Source of the DNA: Xylanibacter ruminicola
Lineage (GTDB): Bacteria; Bacteroidota; Bacteroidia; Bacteroidales; Bacteroidaceae
DNA length: 64,000 nt
Direction of reading: 5' to 3'
Assembly: GCF_900107775.1 (NCBI RefSeq)
Contig: NZ_FNRF01000007.1
Coordinates: 80,894 to 144,893, forward strand
Under the pieces are notes generated by a model. That model saw only the letters and a program-made list of their open reading frames with translations. It was not told the DNA's origin and made no database searches. Made by a program: the position numbers and the translations under genes. Position 1 is the first letter of the stretch. Every line of letters begins with the position of its first letter. Shown here piece after piece: positions 44,657 to 54,710 of this stretch.

Positions 44657-45022
44657 TTGGAGATTGAGAGTTACATATATCTGGACGAGGTTAGGTTTTA
44701 TGCCTTTCATGGGGTGATGCCCCAGGAGACTCAGGTGGGCGGCGAGTTTTTGGTTAGCTTGCGTGTGGGTTATCCCATCCAGGCGGCTATGGAGACTGAT
44801 GATGTGGCCGACACGCTGAACTATGCCGAGCTGTTCCAGTTGGTAAAACAGCAGATGGACATCCCCTCAAAGCTGCTCGAACATGTGGCAGGTCGCATTG
44901 TAAAGGCCATCCACGAGCAGTTCCCGCAGGTGTCGAGCGTCCATCTACGTATCACCAAAAAGAATCCGCCGATGGGGGCTGATGCCGCTGGCGCGGGGGT
45001 CGAGGTAAATGTAAAAATGTAA
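44657..45022 (+). CDS. folB: dihydroneopterin aldolase
   Basis: 121 residues, the usual length. It cleaves dihydroneopterin in folate synthesis. FYAFHGVMPQET (about 13-24) and ITKKNPPM (about 99-106, catalytic Lys) are the active-site motifs; DTLNYAELFQLV is also conserved. The start is TTG at 44657, right at the end of an ATTAAAGATT repeat; no ATG is available in frame upstream of conserved sequence. folA and thyA lie 10 kb away. Confidence 0.9.
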   Translation: MEIESYIYLDEVRFYAFHGVMPQETQVGGEFLVSLRVGYPIQAAMETDDVADTLNYAELFQLVKQQMDIPSKLLEHVAGRIVKAIHEQFPQVSSVHLRITKKNPPMGADAAGAGVEVNVKM

Positions 45023-45040
45023 AAATTAAAAAATTGAAGA

Positions 45041-46285
45041 TTGGTTAGGAAAGTGATTAGGTTAAGATATATATTATGTGCGTTACTGCTGGGTGGGGCT
45101 ATGATAGCCCAGGCAGCTGATAAAACTGGTTTTACACTCGTGATTGATGCCGGTCATGGCGGTCACGATACGGGTGCCGTGGGTGCTATCTCTAAGGAGA
45201 AGAACCTCACGCTGAAGTTTGCGCTGGCCTTCGGACGTATGGTTGAGCAGAACTGTCCCGACGTAAAAGTGGTTTATACCCGCAAAACCGATAAGTTTGT
45301 AGAGTTGTACCGTCGTGCCGAGATAGCTAATCAGGCCAAGGCCGATTTGTTTATCTCTGTCCACATCAACGCCTTGCCAAAGGGTAGGGTGGCACGTGGT
45401 TTCCAAACCTACACTCTGGGTACCAGCAAGCGTACAGGTAGGCAGACGGGGGTGCTGCAGAACCTGGAGGTGGCCAAGCGCGAGAACTCGGTTATCTTTA
45501 TGGAGAAGGACTACCAGCAAACCTATCATGGCTACGATCCTAACTCGCCCGAGAGCGATATCATGTTCGAGTTTATCCAGGATAAGAATATGGAGAACAG
45601 CGTAGAGCTGGCCAAGTACATGCAGCGCTACGTGTGCCAGGCCACTGGCAGGCAGGATATGGGTGCCCAGCAGGACAACCTGGCTGTGCTGCGCCTCTCG
45701 TCGATGCCTGGTGCGCTGTTGGAGTTGGGCTTTATCTCAACCCGCGACGAGGAGGAGTTTATGAACTCGGCCCGTGCCGAAACGCTGTATGCCACAGGAA
45801 TGTTTAATGCCTTCCTGAACTATCGCAAGCGTCATGGTGGTAGCATCACCATCCCTTATAAGAAGATTGATGAGCCCGGGCCTGAGCGCCGACTGGCCCC
45901 ACTGCCCGATGCACAGGTAGAGGAGCCCCAGGAGCAGGTAGTCGAGGCCAAGGTAGAACCCGTTGAGGTGCGCCAGGTTAACGAACCCAAGCCCGCTGCT
46001 GCAGCTCCCACCAGCGATGCCCCTGTGTTTAAGGTGCAGATACTCTCAAGCTCCAGCAAGATCAAGGCTGGCGATGCTCGCTTTAAGGGACTTACCGATG
46101 TGGATTCGTATCGCGATGGCGGTATGTATAAGTACACCGTTGGCGCATCAACCGATTACAACGAGATCTACCGCTTGCGCAAGCAGGTGGCTGCCACCTT
46201 CCCCGAGGCGTTTATCATTGCCTTCAAGGACGGTCAGCGTGTAGATGTGAATGCGGCTATCCGCGAGTTTAAATCAAAGAAATAA
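45041..46285 (+). CDS. N-acetylmuramoyl-L-alanine amidase with SPOR-like end
   Basis: 414 residues from TTG at 45041; GTG at 45053 is an equally good start. Signal peptide (LRYILCALLLGGAMIAQAA) followed by an Amidase_3 domain: VIDAGHGGHDTGAVG (zinc His), FISVHINA (zinc His) and MPGALLELGFIS (catalytic Glu). A Pro/Glu-rich linker (about 290-325) leads to a SPOR-like domain (about 330-400). It cuts peptidoglycan side chains, presumably at septa. It precedes the mce gene by 17 bp. Confidence 0.88.
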   Translation: MVRKVIRLRYILCALLLGGAMIAQAADKTGFTLVIDAGHGGHDTGAVGAISKEKNLTLKFALAFGRMVEQNCPDVKVVYTRKTDKFVELYRRAEIANQAKADLFISVHINALPKGRVARGFQTYTLGTSKRTGRQTGVLQNLEVAKRENSVIFMEKDYQQTYHGYDPNSPESDIMFEFIQDKNMENSVELAKYMQRYVCQATGRQDMGAQQDNLAVLRLSSMPGALLELGFISTRDEEEFMNSARAETLYATGMFNAFLNYRKRHGGSITIPYKKIDEPGPERRLAPLPDAQVEEPQEQVVEAKVEPVEVRQVNEPKPAAAAPTSDAPVFKVQILSSSSKIKAGDARFKGLTDVDSYRDGGMYKYTVGASTDYNEIYRLRKQVAATFPEAFIIAFKDGQRVDVNAAIREFKSKK

Positions 46286-46302
46286 ATTATAAGCTATAAG
46301 AT

Positions 46303-47205
46303 ATGAAAAAGTTTTCGAAAGAAATTCAGATTGCCCTGGTGGCCGTTGCCGGTCTGTTGGTGCTTTATTTTGGTTTGCACTTCCTAAAGGGAATGACGCT
46401 GTTTTCTGGCGACAACAAATATTACGTTAAGTTCAAGGATGTTAGCGGCCTGTCAGTGGCCAGTCCTATCTTTGCCAACGGCTACCGTGTAGGTGTGGTC
46501 GAGGATATCATGTTCGACTATCAGAACACAGGCGAGATTGTGGCTGCTATCGATGTGGATACCGAGCTAGGTGTGCCCAAGGGCAGTCGGGCCGAGATTG
46601 CTACCGACCTGATGGGCAACGTAAAGGTGCTGCTGGTGCTGGGTAATGCTGCCGACGGTATGGTGGCCCCTGGCGATACCATCACAGGCAGTCAGCAGGT
46701 AGGCGCTATGGGTAAGGCTGCCGATATGATTCCAGCCGTACAGCAGATGCTGCCTAAGCTCGACTCTATCCTGGCTAGCGTCAACACTCTGTTGGCCGAT
46801 CCTGCCATTGCCAACTCGCTGCACAATGTAGATCAGATAACTGCCGACCTGACACGCACCTCGCACGATCTCAGCCTGCTCACAGCCCAGCTGAACCGTC
46901 AGATGCCACAGATGCTGCAGAATGCCGATGGTGTGCTGGCAAACACCAACCAGATTACCAAGGATATCAGCAACATGGATTTTGCCGCCACCATGACCAG
47001 TGTTAACACCACGCTGAAGAATGTAGAGCAGATGACTGCCGCCCTGAACAGCCGCGAGGGCACCCTCGGACTGCTGATGCGCGACCCCAGTCTGTACTAC
47101 AACCTGAACAGCACCATGATGCATGCCGACTCGCTGATGATTGATCTGAAGCAACATCCAAAACGCTATGTTCACTTCTCAGTTTTCGGCAAGAAAGACA
47201 AGTAA
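46303..47205 (+). CDS. MCE-domain (MlaD-like) lipid transport protein
   Basis: 300 residues. One N-terminal membrane anchor (IQIALVAVAGLLVLYFGLHFL), an MCE domain (about 38-115; VKFKDVSGLSVASPIFANGY), then a long helical periplasmic tail. MlaD-type proteins form hexameric rings that carry phospholipids between the membranes. The MlaE/MlaF partners are not here. A small family signature, REGTLGLLMRDPSLYYNLN, lies near residue 250-268. Probably cotranscribed with the amidase. Confidence 0.88.
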   Translation: MKKFSKEIQIALVAVAGLLVLYFGLHFLKGMTLFSGDNKYYVKFKDVSGLSVASPIFANGYRVGVVEDIMFDYQNTGEIVAAIDVDTELGVPKGSRAEIATDLMGNVKVLLVLGNAADGMVAPGDTITGSQQVGAMGKAADMIPAVQQMLPKLDSILASVNTLLADPAIANSLHNVDQITADLTRTSHDLSLLTAQLNRQMPQMLQNADGVLANTNQITKDISNMDFAATMTSVNTTLKNVEQMTAALNSREGTLGLLMRDPSLYYNLNSTMMHADSLMIDLKQHPKRYVHFSVFGKKDK

Positions 47206-47532
47206 ATTAGATTTCGTCTAAATAACAAGTTTTGGCCATAGGTGTATTTTTTATGCCTTGGCCATTATTTTTTGTGTGTTCGCACACGTGTAAGTGCTTG
47301 ATTTTCAGGTATTGGCGTGTTTGCAAGTGGGTAGAATCGGTGCTACTTTTGTGAAACACCGTAACTATCACGTTTTTAGGCAGTTACATATTGTGTACAC
47401 ACGTCGGGGAAAATCGGGCATTTGCAAGTTTCAAAAATTTGTTTTACCTTTGCACTCGGAAACAACAATAAACTCTACAAGCCTAAGTCTTGTATATTGT
47501 TTGATAAAATTTAAAAATATAACATTCGCCAA
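47206..47532 (+). promoter_or_regulatory. dnaA upstream region with promoter
   Basis: A 327-bp gap. -33 TTTG (47421-47424), 20-bp gap, -7 TACCTTTG (47445-47452), with the dnaA ATG at 47533 after an 80-bp leader. A small GTGTG-TTCG-CACAC hairpin lies at about 47275-47288. I found no TTATCCACA-type DnaA box cluster, so there is no sign of oriC here. Confidence 0.7.
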
Positions 47533-48954
47533 ATGAATAATAATCATCAGGCGCTCTGGGCCGACTGCCTTCGTCTCATCCAGGCTAACGTTACAGAGCA
47601 GCAGTACAAAACGTGGTTTGCACCAATCGTGTTCGAGTCGTTCGACGAAGCGAACCGTTCTGTTCTGGTGCAGGTTCCAAGCCGATATGTATTCGAGTTC
47701 TTGGAGCAGTACTACGTTGGATTATTAAGTAAGGTATTAGAGCGAGTGTTTGGTACCAATGTAAAACTCAATTACAGAATCGTTGAGGTAAAGGCTGCTA
47801 CCGCTAAGGGTCGCGATGTAACAACCGATGTAGAGAGCGAGGGTCCCAGCTTGGAGACCGTTCCTGCCCGTCAGCATCTTAACAAGTCGCCCAATGTGCT
47901 CGATGCCCCCCGTCAGCAGCAGCTCAATCCCCAGCTCGACACCAAGAAGGGTTTCCATAACTATATCGAGGGTAACTCAAACAAGCTGCCCCGCACTGTT
48001 GGTCTCTCTATCGCCGAGCACCCAGGTAAAACCACCTTCAACCCCTTCTTTATCTATGGCCCATCAGGTTGTGGTAAAACCCACCTCATCAACGCCATCG
48101 GACTGAAGTGCTGCGAGCTTTACCCTAACAAGCGTGTGCTGTATGTAAGTGCCCGCCTGTTCCAGGTTCAGTTCACCGATTCTGTACGTCAGAATACCAC
48201 GAACGATTTCATCAACTTCTATCAGAGTATCGACGTGCTGATTGTCGACGATATTCAGGAGTGGGTGAATTCGCCAAAAACACTCGACACCTTCTTCCAC
48301 ATCTTCGATCACCTGTTCCGTATCGGCAAGCAGATTATTCTGGCCAGCGACCGTCCCCCAGTAGATCTTACTGGTGTTAAGGACCGCCTGCTTACCCGTT
48401 TTGCCTGCGGACTGATTGCCGAGCTCGAGAAGCCCAACGTGCAGTTGTGTGTAGATATCCTGAACGCTAAGTGTAAGCGCGACGGCCTGAAGATTCCTGC
48501 CGACGTGATTGAGTATATCGCCCAGACTGCTAATGGCAGCGTGCGCGACCTGGAGGGTGTGGTAAATTCGCTGATGGCTTACTCGATTGTTTACAATTCT
48601 AATATCGATATGAAGTTGGCCGAGCGTGTTATCAAGCGTTCTGTTAAGGTGGATAACCATCCGCTGACTATCGACGATATCCTTGATAAGGTCTGCAACC
48701 ACTATGGTGTCAGTCAGCAGAGTGTGTTCAGCAAGAGCCGCAAGCGCGATTTTGTGCAGGCCCGTCAGATTTCGATGTACCTGGCCCAGAAGCACACCAA
48801 GATGCCTTCGTCGCGTATTGGTCAGCTCATCGGCGGTCGCGATCACTCTACCGTTATCCACAGCTGCAACGCCGTAGAGCAGCGCCTTAAGATTGATAAG
48901 GCCTTCGAAGCCGAGCTCTGCAGCATCGAGAATTCGTTTAAGCTTAAAGGTTAA
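47533..48954 (+). CDS. dnaA: chromosomal replication initiator DnaA
   Basis: 473 residues. Domain I (about 1-85), variable linker, AAA+ domain with Walker A YGPSGCGKTHLI (about 175-186) and Walker B VLIVDDIQEW (about 234-243), and domain IV with IGQLIGGRDHSTVIHSC (about 436-452), the DnaA-box-binding signature. It opens oriC and also controls transcription. Typical length for Bacteroidetes. Confidence 0.97.
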   Translation: MNNNHQALWADCLRLIQANVTEQQYKTWFAPIVFESFDEANRSVLVQVPSRYVFEFLEQYYVGLLSKVLERVFGTNVKLNYRIVEVKAATAKGRDVTTDVESEGPSLETVPARQHLNKSPNVLDAPRQQQLNPQLDTKKGFHNYIEGNSNKLPRTVGLSIAEHPGKTTFNPFFIYGPSGCGKTHLINAIGLKCCELYPNKRVLYVSARLFQVQFTDSVRQNTTNDFINFYQSIDVLIVDDIQEWVNSPKTLDTFFHIFDHLFRIGKQIILASDRPPVDLTGVKDRLLTRFACGLIAELEKPNVQLCVDILNAKCKRDGLKIPADVIEYIAQTANGSVRDLEGVVNSLMAYSIVYNSNIDMKLAERVIKRSVKVDNHPLTIDDILDKVCNHYGVSQQSVFSKSRKRDFVQARQISMYLAQKHTKMPSSRIGQLIGGRDHSTVIHSCNAVEQRLKIDKAFEAELCSIENSFKLKG

Positions 48955-48965
48955 TGCATCGTTGC

Positions 48966-49577
48966 ATGAAAACAATATTTAGTTTTTGCCTGTTGCTGAC
49001 AATATCCCTGCAGGGCGTTGCTCAGAACATGGCACAGCAGTTACAGGAGGGCGACCTCCTGTTTTGCATTTCTGCCCAAGGCAATCATATTACGCAGGTT
49101 ACCCAGGGCGTTGATGATTTGGCTATCGATCATGTAGGCATGGTGCATTTTTGTAAGGATAGTGTTTTTGTGCTCGAGGCCATCCACCAGGGCGTAGTGC
49201 TAACGCCTATCGATAGCTTTCTGGTGCGTCGCGATTCGCTGGTCATCGCCACTCGGTTAAAAGATACCACTGGCGTGGCAAGTTCCGTTCAGCGTGCCCT
49301 GCAGTATTTAGGTCGCCCTTACGACTTTATGTTCATGCCTAGCGACGACGAGTTTTATTGTAGTGAGTTAGTGCAGAAAAACTATCTTGATGCCGATGGC
49401 CAGCTGATATTCGAGCCCATCCCCATGTCGTTCCATGATAAAACGGGCAAAGTAACCCAGTTTTGGAAGGATTACTATGCCCGTAAGGGTTTTCAGGTTC
49501 CTGAGGGCTGTCCGGGTAGCAATCCTGGCGATTTGTCGCGCAGCCCCAAGCTCAGGTTCCTGTTCAGTTTCCGTTAA
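48966..49577 (+). CDS. YiiX/YebB-like NlpC/P60-type cysteine hydrolase
   Basis: 203 residues with a signal peptide (MKTIFSFCLLLTISLQGVAQ). The permuted papain-like fold shows GDLLFC near the mature start, DHVGMVH with the catalytic His, and DEFYCSELV with the nucleophile Cys. These enzymes cut peptide or amide bonds in cell-wall or lipid substrates. An ATG at 48954 overlaps the dnaA stop, but the signal peptide argues for 48966. The end meets the convergent TonB receptor gene with no gap. Confidence 0.82.
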   Translation: MKTIFSFCLLLTISLQGVAQNMAQQLQEGDLLFCISAQGNHITQVTQGVDDLAIDHVGMVHFCKDSVFVLEAIHQGVVLTPIDSFLVRRDSLVIATRLKDTTGVASSVQRALQYLGRPYDFMFMPSDDEFYCSELVQKNYLDADGQLIFEPIPMSFHDKTGKVTQFWKDYYARKGFQVPEGCPGSNPGDLSRSPKLRFLFSFR

Positions 49578-51641
49578 CTACAGTTGGATGTTAAATCCAG
49601 CCATCCACCATCTGCCTGGTTGTGGTATGTGGCCAAAGTCAACGTATGTTTTGTTCAGCAGATTGTTAGCCTCTACATACATCGTGTAGTTATCGGCATT
49701 CCAACTCAGTCGTGCGTCAACTATGCCGTACGGCTTGTAGTCTGTTATCTCGCCGTCGGCGTTGGTGTAGGTGCCCGTTCGGTCCTGCATGCGGTAGCTG
49801 ATGTTTGCATGCAAGCGCTTCCAGAGGTTGGCCTGCAGCTGTGCCACCAGTTTGTGTCGCAGATACTCCAGCGTGTACTGGCTCTGTATGCCGTCGGTCT
49901 CCACCTTATCCTGGTCAATGTAGCTGTAATCTACCTGCAGGCGTTTCAGTATGTGTTGTGCAGGCATCATCTCCTGTAGGTTCAGGGCCAGTGTGGCCTC
50001 TATACCAGTGGCGTTCACCTTGGTAAAGTTTACCGATTCCCATGGTGCATCCACATCATCGCTGCGCCTAATCCAGTCAATCAGGTTCTTGCAGTGGTTA
50101 CGATACACGCTCAGCTTGGCGTCAACCAGGTACGAGTTGTATTGCAGTCCGCCCTCTACGGCCGCCAGTTCCTCAGGTTTCAGGTGCTTGTCGGCCTTAT
50201 GCCCGCCCACCGAGTAGTACAGCTCGGTAACCGATGGCATGCGTAGCGATGTGTTGTACGATGCATACACCTTCCAGTTGCTGCCAATACGGTAGCTGGC
50301 ATCAATGCCTGGATACAGACGCATGTTCATCTCGTTCCACGAGTTTTTTACGGCCACCACGCCTGCCGAAAGGGTAAAGCGCTCAAGCAGTATGTTATGT
50401 TCCAGCACAAAGCTCATGTTGGTGCGGTTCAGACCGTACTCGTAGTTACGGTCGGTACCATGAATATGGTGTGTGCGCGATAGTGGCTCGCCCAGATTGC
50501 CGCTCACAAGGTCTTCGTTGCGCAGTTCGGCGCCTATGGCTGTGCGCCCTGCAGCCCAGTCAAAGTGGCTGTTCAGGTTCACGCCGTACACATCCGTGCG
50601 ATGGTAGTTAAAGGGGTAGATATCGGGTGCATCTCTAAACAGCTCAAAGCGATCTTGCGATCTGTTCCAGTATATGGTTGGTTTCAAGTGCAGGCGCCCT
50701 TGTTTGTTCTCGGCTGTTACGGCAGTGTAGGTTTTCAGTGTGTGCTCAAACTGGTCGTCCCATTTGGCGCCATAAAAGGTGTTCGAGCCAAAATCCCTTA
50801 CGCTTATACCTGCATGCCAGTTCACGCGTATGTCGTTGTCGTCGTACTGCCCCTGGTAAAAAGCCTTTCCGCTTTTGTAGTCGGCATTCAGTTTGCCAGC
50901 CTTATTGCGGCTGTAGCCGTCGCTTCGGGTATAGCTGCCTGACAGGCTGTGGCTGGTTTTGCCACCAAATGCCACTCTGCCTCCTACCTGAGCATACCCA
51001 TACGAACCAGCTTCGGCATGCACGGCAATCTCCTTCCTCCTTTCTCCTTCGTCCTTCCTCGCAGAAGGAGTCGTCACGATATTAATCGCTCCCACCAGAC
51101 TCGACGTACCATACACACGCCCTGCAGGTCCCTCAAGCACCTCTATGCGCACTATGTCGCTGATGTCTACAGGAAAGTCGAAGGCGTTGTGGCCCGTTTG
51201 CGGGTCGCAGATGTTGATACCATTCAGCAGGATGGTAATCTGCTCGTAGTTGCCTCCTCGAATCGACACGTCGGTCTGGGCACCGATGGGTCCTCGTTGC
51301 CTCACATCCACGCCTACAGCGTACTTTAAAAGGTCGTTTACACTTTGTACTGGCGCCTGCGCAATCTGCTGGCGGTCCAGTACAGTTACCATTCTCGCAG
51401 CCTGACTCTTGGTCAGTGGCGCCCTCGATCCGGTTACGCTAACCTCGTCGAGCATCATCTCGCGTGCAGTTGTCGTAGCGGTAGAGTCGCTCACCACAGG
51501 GTGTGTGCTCACGCTCTCGGCCGATGCGTAGGTAAGGGTGCTAACCGAAAGCACGCTGCAAACCACCTCGCGGCCCAGACAACTGAATAGCGAGTAGCCC
51601 TTGTTTCCGAAATGACGGAAAACCAGGCGCTGGCGCTTCAT
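49578..51641 (-). CDS. TonB-dependent outer membrane receptor (BtuB-like)
   Basis: 687 residues. TonB-box-like start (DEVSVTGSRAPL), plug domain (about 75-190; VSIRGGNYEQITILLNG, GPAGRVYGTSSLVGAINIV) and a 22-strand barrel ending in aromatic GRWWMAGFNIQL. Such receptors import B12, iron complexes or small metabolites. The ligand cannot be told, and no cobalamin riboswitch is seen in the 155-bp gap upstream. A purine-rich repeat (51029-51060) is inserted in frame, giving ARKDEGERRKE between plug and barrel. The ATG at 51641 is chosen over 51662. Confidence 0.85.
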   Translation of the reverse strand: MKRQRLVFRHFGNKGYSLFSCLGREVVCSVLSVSTLTYASAESVSTHPVVSDSTATTTAREMMLDEVSVTGSRAPLTKSQAARMVTVLDRQQIAQAPVQSVNDLLKYAVGVDVRQRGPIGAQTDVSIRGGNYEQITILLNGINICDPQTGHNAFDFPVDISDIVRIEVLEGPAGRVYGTSSLVGAINIVTTPSARKDEGERRKEIAVHAEAGSYGYAQVGGRVAFGGKTSHSLSGSYTRSDGYSRNKAGKLNADYKSGKAFYQGQYDDNDIRVNWHAGISVRDFGSNTFYGAKWDDQFEHTLKTYTAVTAENKQGRLHLKPTIYWNRSQDRFELFRDAPDIYPFNYHRTDVYGVNLNSHFDWAAGRTAIGAELRNEDLVSGNLGEPLSRTHHIHGTDRNYEYGLNRTNMSFVLEHNILLERFTLSAGVVAVKNSWNEMNMRLYPGIDASYRIGSNWKVYASYNTSLRMPSVTELYYSVGGHKADKHLKPEELAAVEGGLQYNSYLVDAKLSVYRNHCKNLIDWIRRSDDVDAPWESVNFTKVNATGIEATLALNLQEMMPAQHILKRLQVDYSYIDQDKVETDGIQSQYTLEYLRHKLVAQLQANLWKRLHANISYRMQDRTGTYTNADGEITDYKPYGIVDARLSWNADNYTMYVEANNLLNKTYVDFGHIPQPGRWWMAGFNIQL

Positions 51642-51765
51642 GTTGAATGCTTGTTTGTACATAAATAATTTTTGTTACCTAAAAAAAATCGGGTGCAAAA
51701 TTAATGCATTTTTCTGTAACAAAACACTTAAAAGCTGTAAAACTTTGTAAAATTTTTAAGTTTTC

Positions 51766-51797
51766 TTTGTTTGTTTCAATTTATTTGTGCACCTTTG
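51766..51797 (+). promoter_or_regulatory. promoter of the inositol-phosphate synthase gene
   Basis: -33 TTTG (51766-51769), 20-bp gap, -7 CACCTTTG (51790-51797), one mismatch to TAnnTTTG. Confidence 0.65.
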
Positions 51798-51843
51798 CAG
51801 CGCACTAAACATAGATATGTTTATCAACCAAATTAAGAAAGAA

Positions 51844-53202
<1,359 letters not shown>

Positions 53203-53226
53203 ACTTTAAACATTAAATTAAGCACT

Positions 53227-53262
53227 AAGAGAGGTCTGTGAACTGGTTTGCGGGCCTCTTTT
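53227..53262 (+). terminator. Rho-independent terminator after ino1
   Basis: AAGAGAGGTC-type arm (53227-53236) pairs with 53253-53262 (GGCCTCTTTT) across a 16-base loop, then a T-run. Confidence 0.75.
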
Positions 53263-53498
53263 TGTTGTGGGGTATTTGTGCTTGTTAATATTTTTGTTTA
53301 GTTTTTGTCTGCAGCTATTCTGAAGGCTTTTTTGCGCCCACACGTGGCAGATTTTTCTCGTGCACGTAGAAGATTGTTTTCCCTCGCGTGGGAGTATCAT
53401 CTCTATCTGTATTTTGATGATGCAAAGGTAAGAAAATTTTGTCATACATGGGAACTTTGATTGTTAATGATTTGTTAAAAGAGAAATTTAACAAAAGT

Positions 53499-53686
53499 GG
53501 ACTCAGTACTCAGTACTCAGTACTCAGTTTTAAAATTCCCCCCGTTGTTCTAATCTGTTTTGATTATAAAATATTAATAATATATATATTATTAATATTT
53601 TAATATTATATTGATATTAATTCTTTATGATTCACATTTTGTCGGACTTAGTCCAAAAATAAAACTGAGTTCTGAGTACTGAGTCC
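53499..53686. repeat. MITE-like inverted repeat with AT-rich core
   Basis: GGACTCAGTACTCAG... (53499-53531, with the 8-mer ACTCAGTA repeated) is matched in inverse by 53661-53686. The complement of the right arm is nearly the left arm, less one 8-mer unit and with one change. The core is extremely AT-rich (TATATATATTATTAATATT). The 53263-53749 gap otherwise holds no gene. It could be a miniature transposable element or a large cruciform. Confidence 0.75.
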
Positions 53687-53725
53687 ATTAGATAGATTAA
53701 TTTAATCAATTTTTGCAATTATATT

Positions 53726-53757
53726 TTTGGTGCTTTCATTTATTCTTAGTATCTTTG
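53726..53757 (+). promoter_or_regulatory. promoter of the small secreted protein
   Basis: -33 TTTG (53726-53729), 20-bp gap, -7 TATCTTTG (53750-53757); ATG codons at 53802-53808. Confidence 0.8.
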
Positions 53758-53801
53758 CATTGTGAACTAAAAACGTGATTGTGCACTATTTATAACATGA
53801 T

Positions 53802-54191
53802 ATGATGATGAAGAAATTAATAATCTTTTTACTGATGATGTGTGGCTGCTGTGGCGTTAAGGCGGCCGGACTGGATGGAAAATACCTGTCGCAGAGTGGC
53901 GAACTGATGTTTGTGTTTAAGGGCGACAGCCTGTATGTTGACGTGGCGCAGAGCATGCGCAACCTGTCGGCCTTTAAACTGGTGAAGAACAGCGTGAATA
54001 AGGCTACCACCTGCTATAATGCGTACGAAACGTACCTGAAAAACGGCGCAGTAACCTATCGCGAAGTGCTGATACGTGTAACCAAACTGGAGGAGGAAAA
54101 GACGTATCTGCTGGAGTACTTTGGTAAGGATAAGGATAGGGAGTATAACTCGAACGAGCGATACCATATTAAAAAAGTTGATGGCGAGTAA
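53802..54191 (+). CDS. small exported protein of unknown function
   Basis: 129 residues from the first of three ATG codons. The signal peptide is IIFLLMMCGCCGVKAAG-like. The mature part is about 105 residues, charged and mostly beta; GKYLSQSGELMFVFKGDSLY, residues about 26-45, recalls lipocalin-like START sequences of Bacteroidales exported proteins, but I do not recognise a family. It has a good promoter and is convergent with folA. Confidence 0.65.
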   Translation: MMMKKLIIFLLMMCGCCGVKAAGLDGKYLSQSGELMFVFKGDSLYVDVAQSMRNLSAFKLVKNSVNKATTCYNAYETYLKNGAVTYREVLIRVTKLEEEKTYLLEYFGKDKDREYNSNERYHIKKVDGE

Positions 54192-54194
54192 CCA

Positions 54195-54710
54195 TCAACT
54201 TTTTCTTATATAGTCTACGAAGGCGTAGCGGTGGGCGTGGCGGTCGTCGATGTCGTGCGATTCGCGGGCGGCCTCTTTCCACTCATCTTTGTAGGGAGGG
54301 AAGAAGGTGTCGGCCTCCTTTGGCGTGTCGTCGATCTCTGTCAGGCAGAGGCGATCGGCCAGGGGGAGGGCCTGCTGGTAAACGCTGGCACCACCGATGA
54401 TATACACATCCTCGTCAGGTGCGCAATGGGCCAGGGCCTCGTCTAACGATGGATACACATCGCAACCAGGAAAGGAGCCTCTCCCGGCCTCCCCAAAGGG
54501 GGAGGAGAATGCGCTTTTACTTAACACTATATTTCGACGATTGGGCAGGGCGCCCTTGGGCAGCGACAGGAAGGTGTTGCGACCCATGATAATGGTGTGC
54601 CCGGTGGTGAGCGCCTTGAAACGTTTCAAATCGTTGGGCAACCAATATATTAACTTGTTCTGAAATCCAATGGCTCTATCCTGAGCCACCGCTGCAATAA
54701 TATTAATCAT
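54195..54710 (-). CDS. folA: dihydrofolate reductase
   Basis: 171 residues. It makes tetrahydrofolate with NADPH. IAAVAQDRAIGFQNKLIYWLP, residues 4-24, LKRFKALTTGHTIIMGRNTF and IIGGASVYQQAL are the family motifs. A 12-13-residue segment (SSPFGEAGRGSFP), coded by a GC-rich inverted repeat at about 54471-54512, interrupts the region between strand and helix where relatives have a short loop. The start overlaps the thyA stop by 4 bp, so they are coupled. Confidence 0.95.
   Translation of the reverse strand: MINIIAAVAQDRAIGFQNKLIYWLPNDLKRFKALTTGHTIIMGRNTFLSLPKGALPNRRNIVLSKSAFSSPFGEAGRGSFPGCDVYPSLDEALAHCAPDEDVYIIGGASVYQQALPLADRLCLTEIDDTPKEADTFFPPYKDEWKEAARESHDIDDRHAHRYAFVDYIRKS
54471..54512. repeat. 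palindromic repeat inserted in folA
   Basis: On the minus strand: TCCTCCCCCTTTGGGGAGG followed by CCGGGAGAGGCTCC. This CTCCCC-TTTG-GGGAGG module recalls a dispersed intergenic repeat of Bacteroidales (from memory). Here it is inside a coding region, in frame. Confidence 0.75.

Noticed and set aside
47206..47532. oriC beside dnaA
   Set aside because: No cluster of TTATCCACA-like boxes or clear unwinding region was found.
48064..48975. A 303-codon antisense frame over dnaA
   Set aside because: Shadow of dnaA.
51663..51843. Cobalamin riboswitch before the BtuB-like receptor
   Set aside because: The gap is short and AT-rich and shows no B12-box-like sequence or long structured leader.
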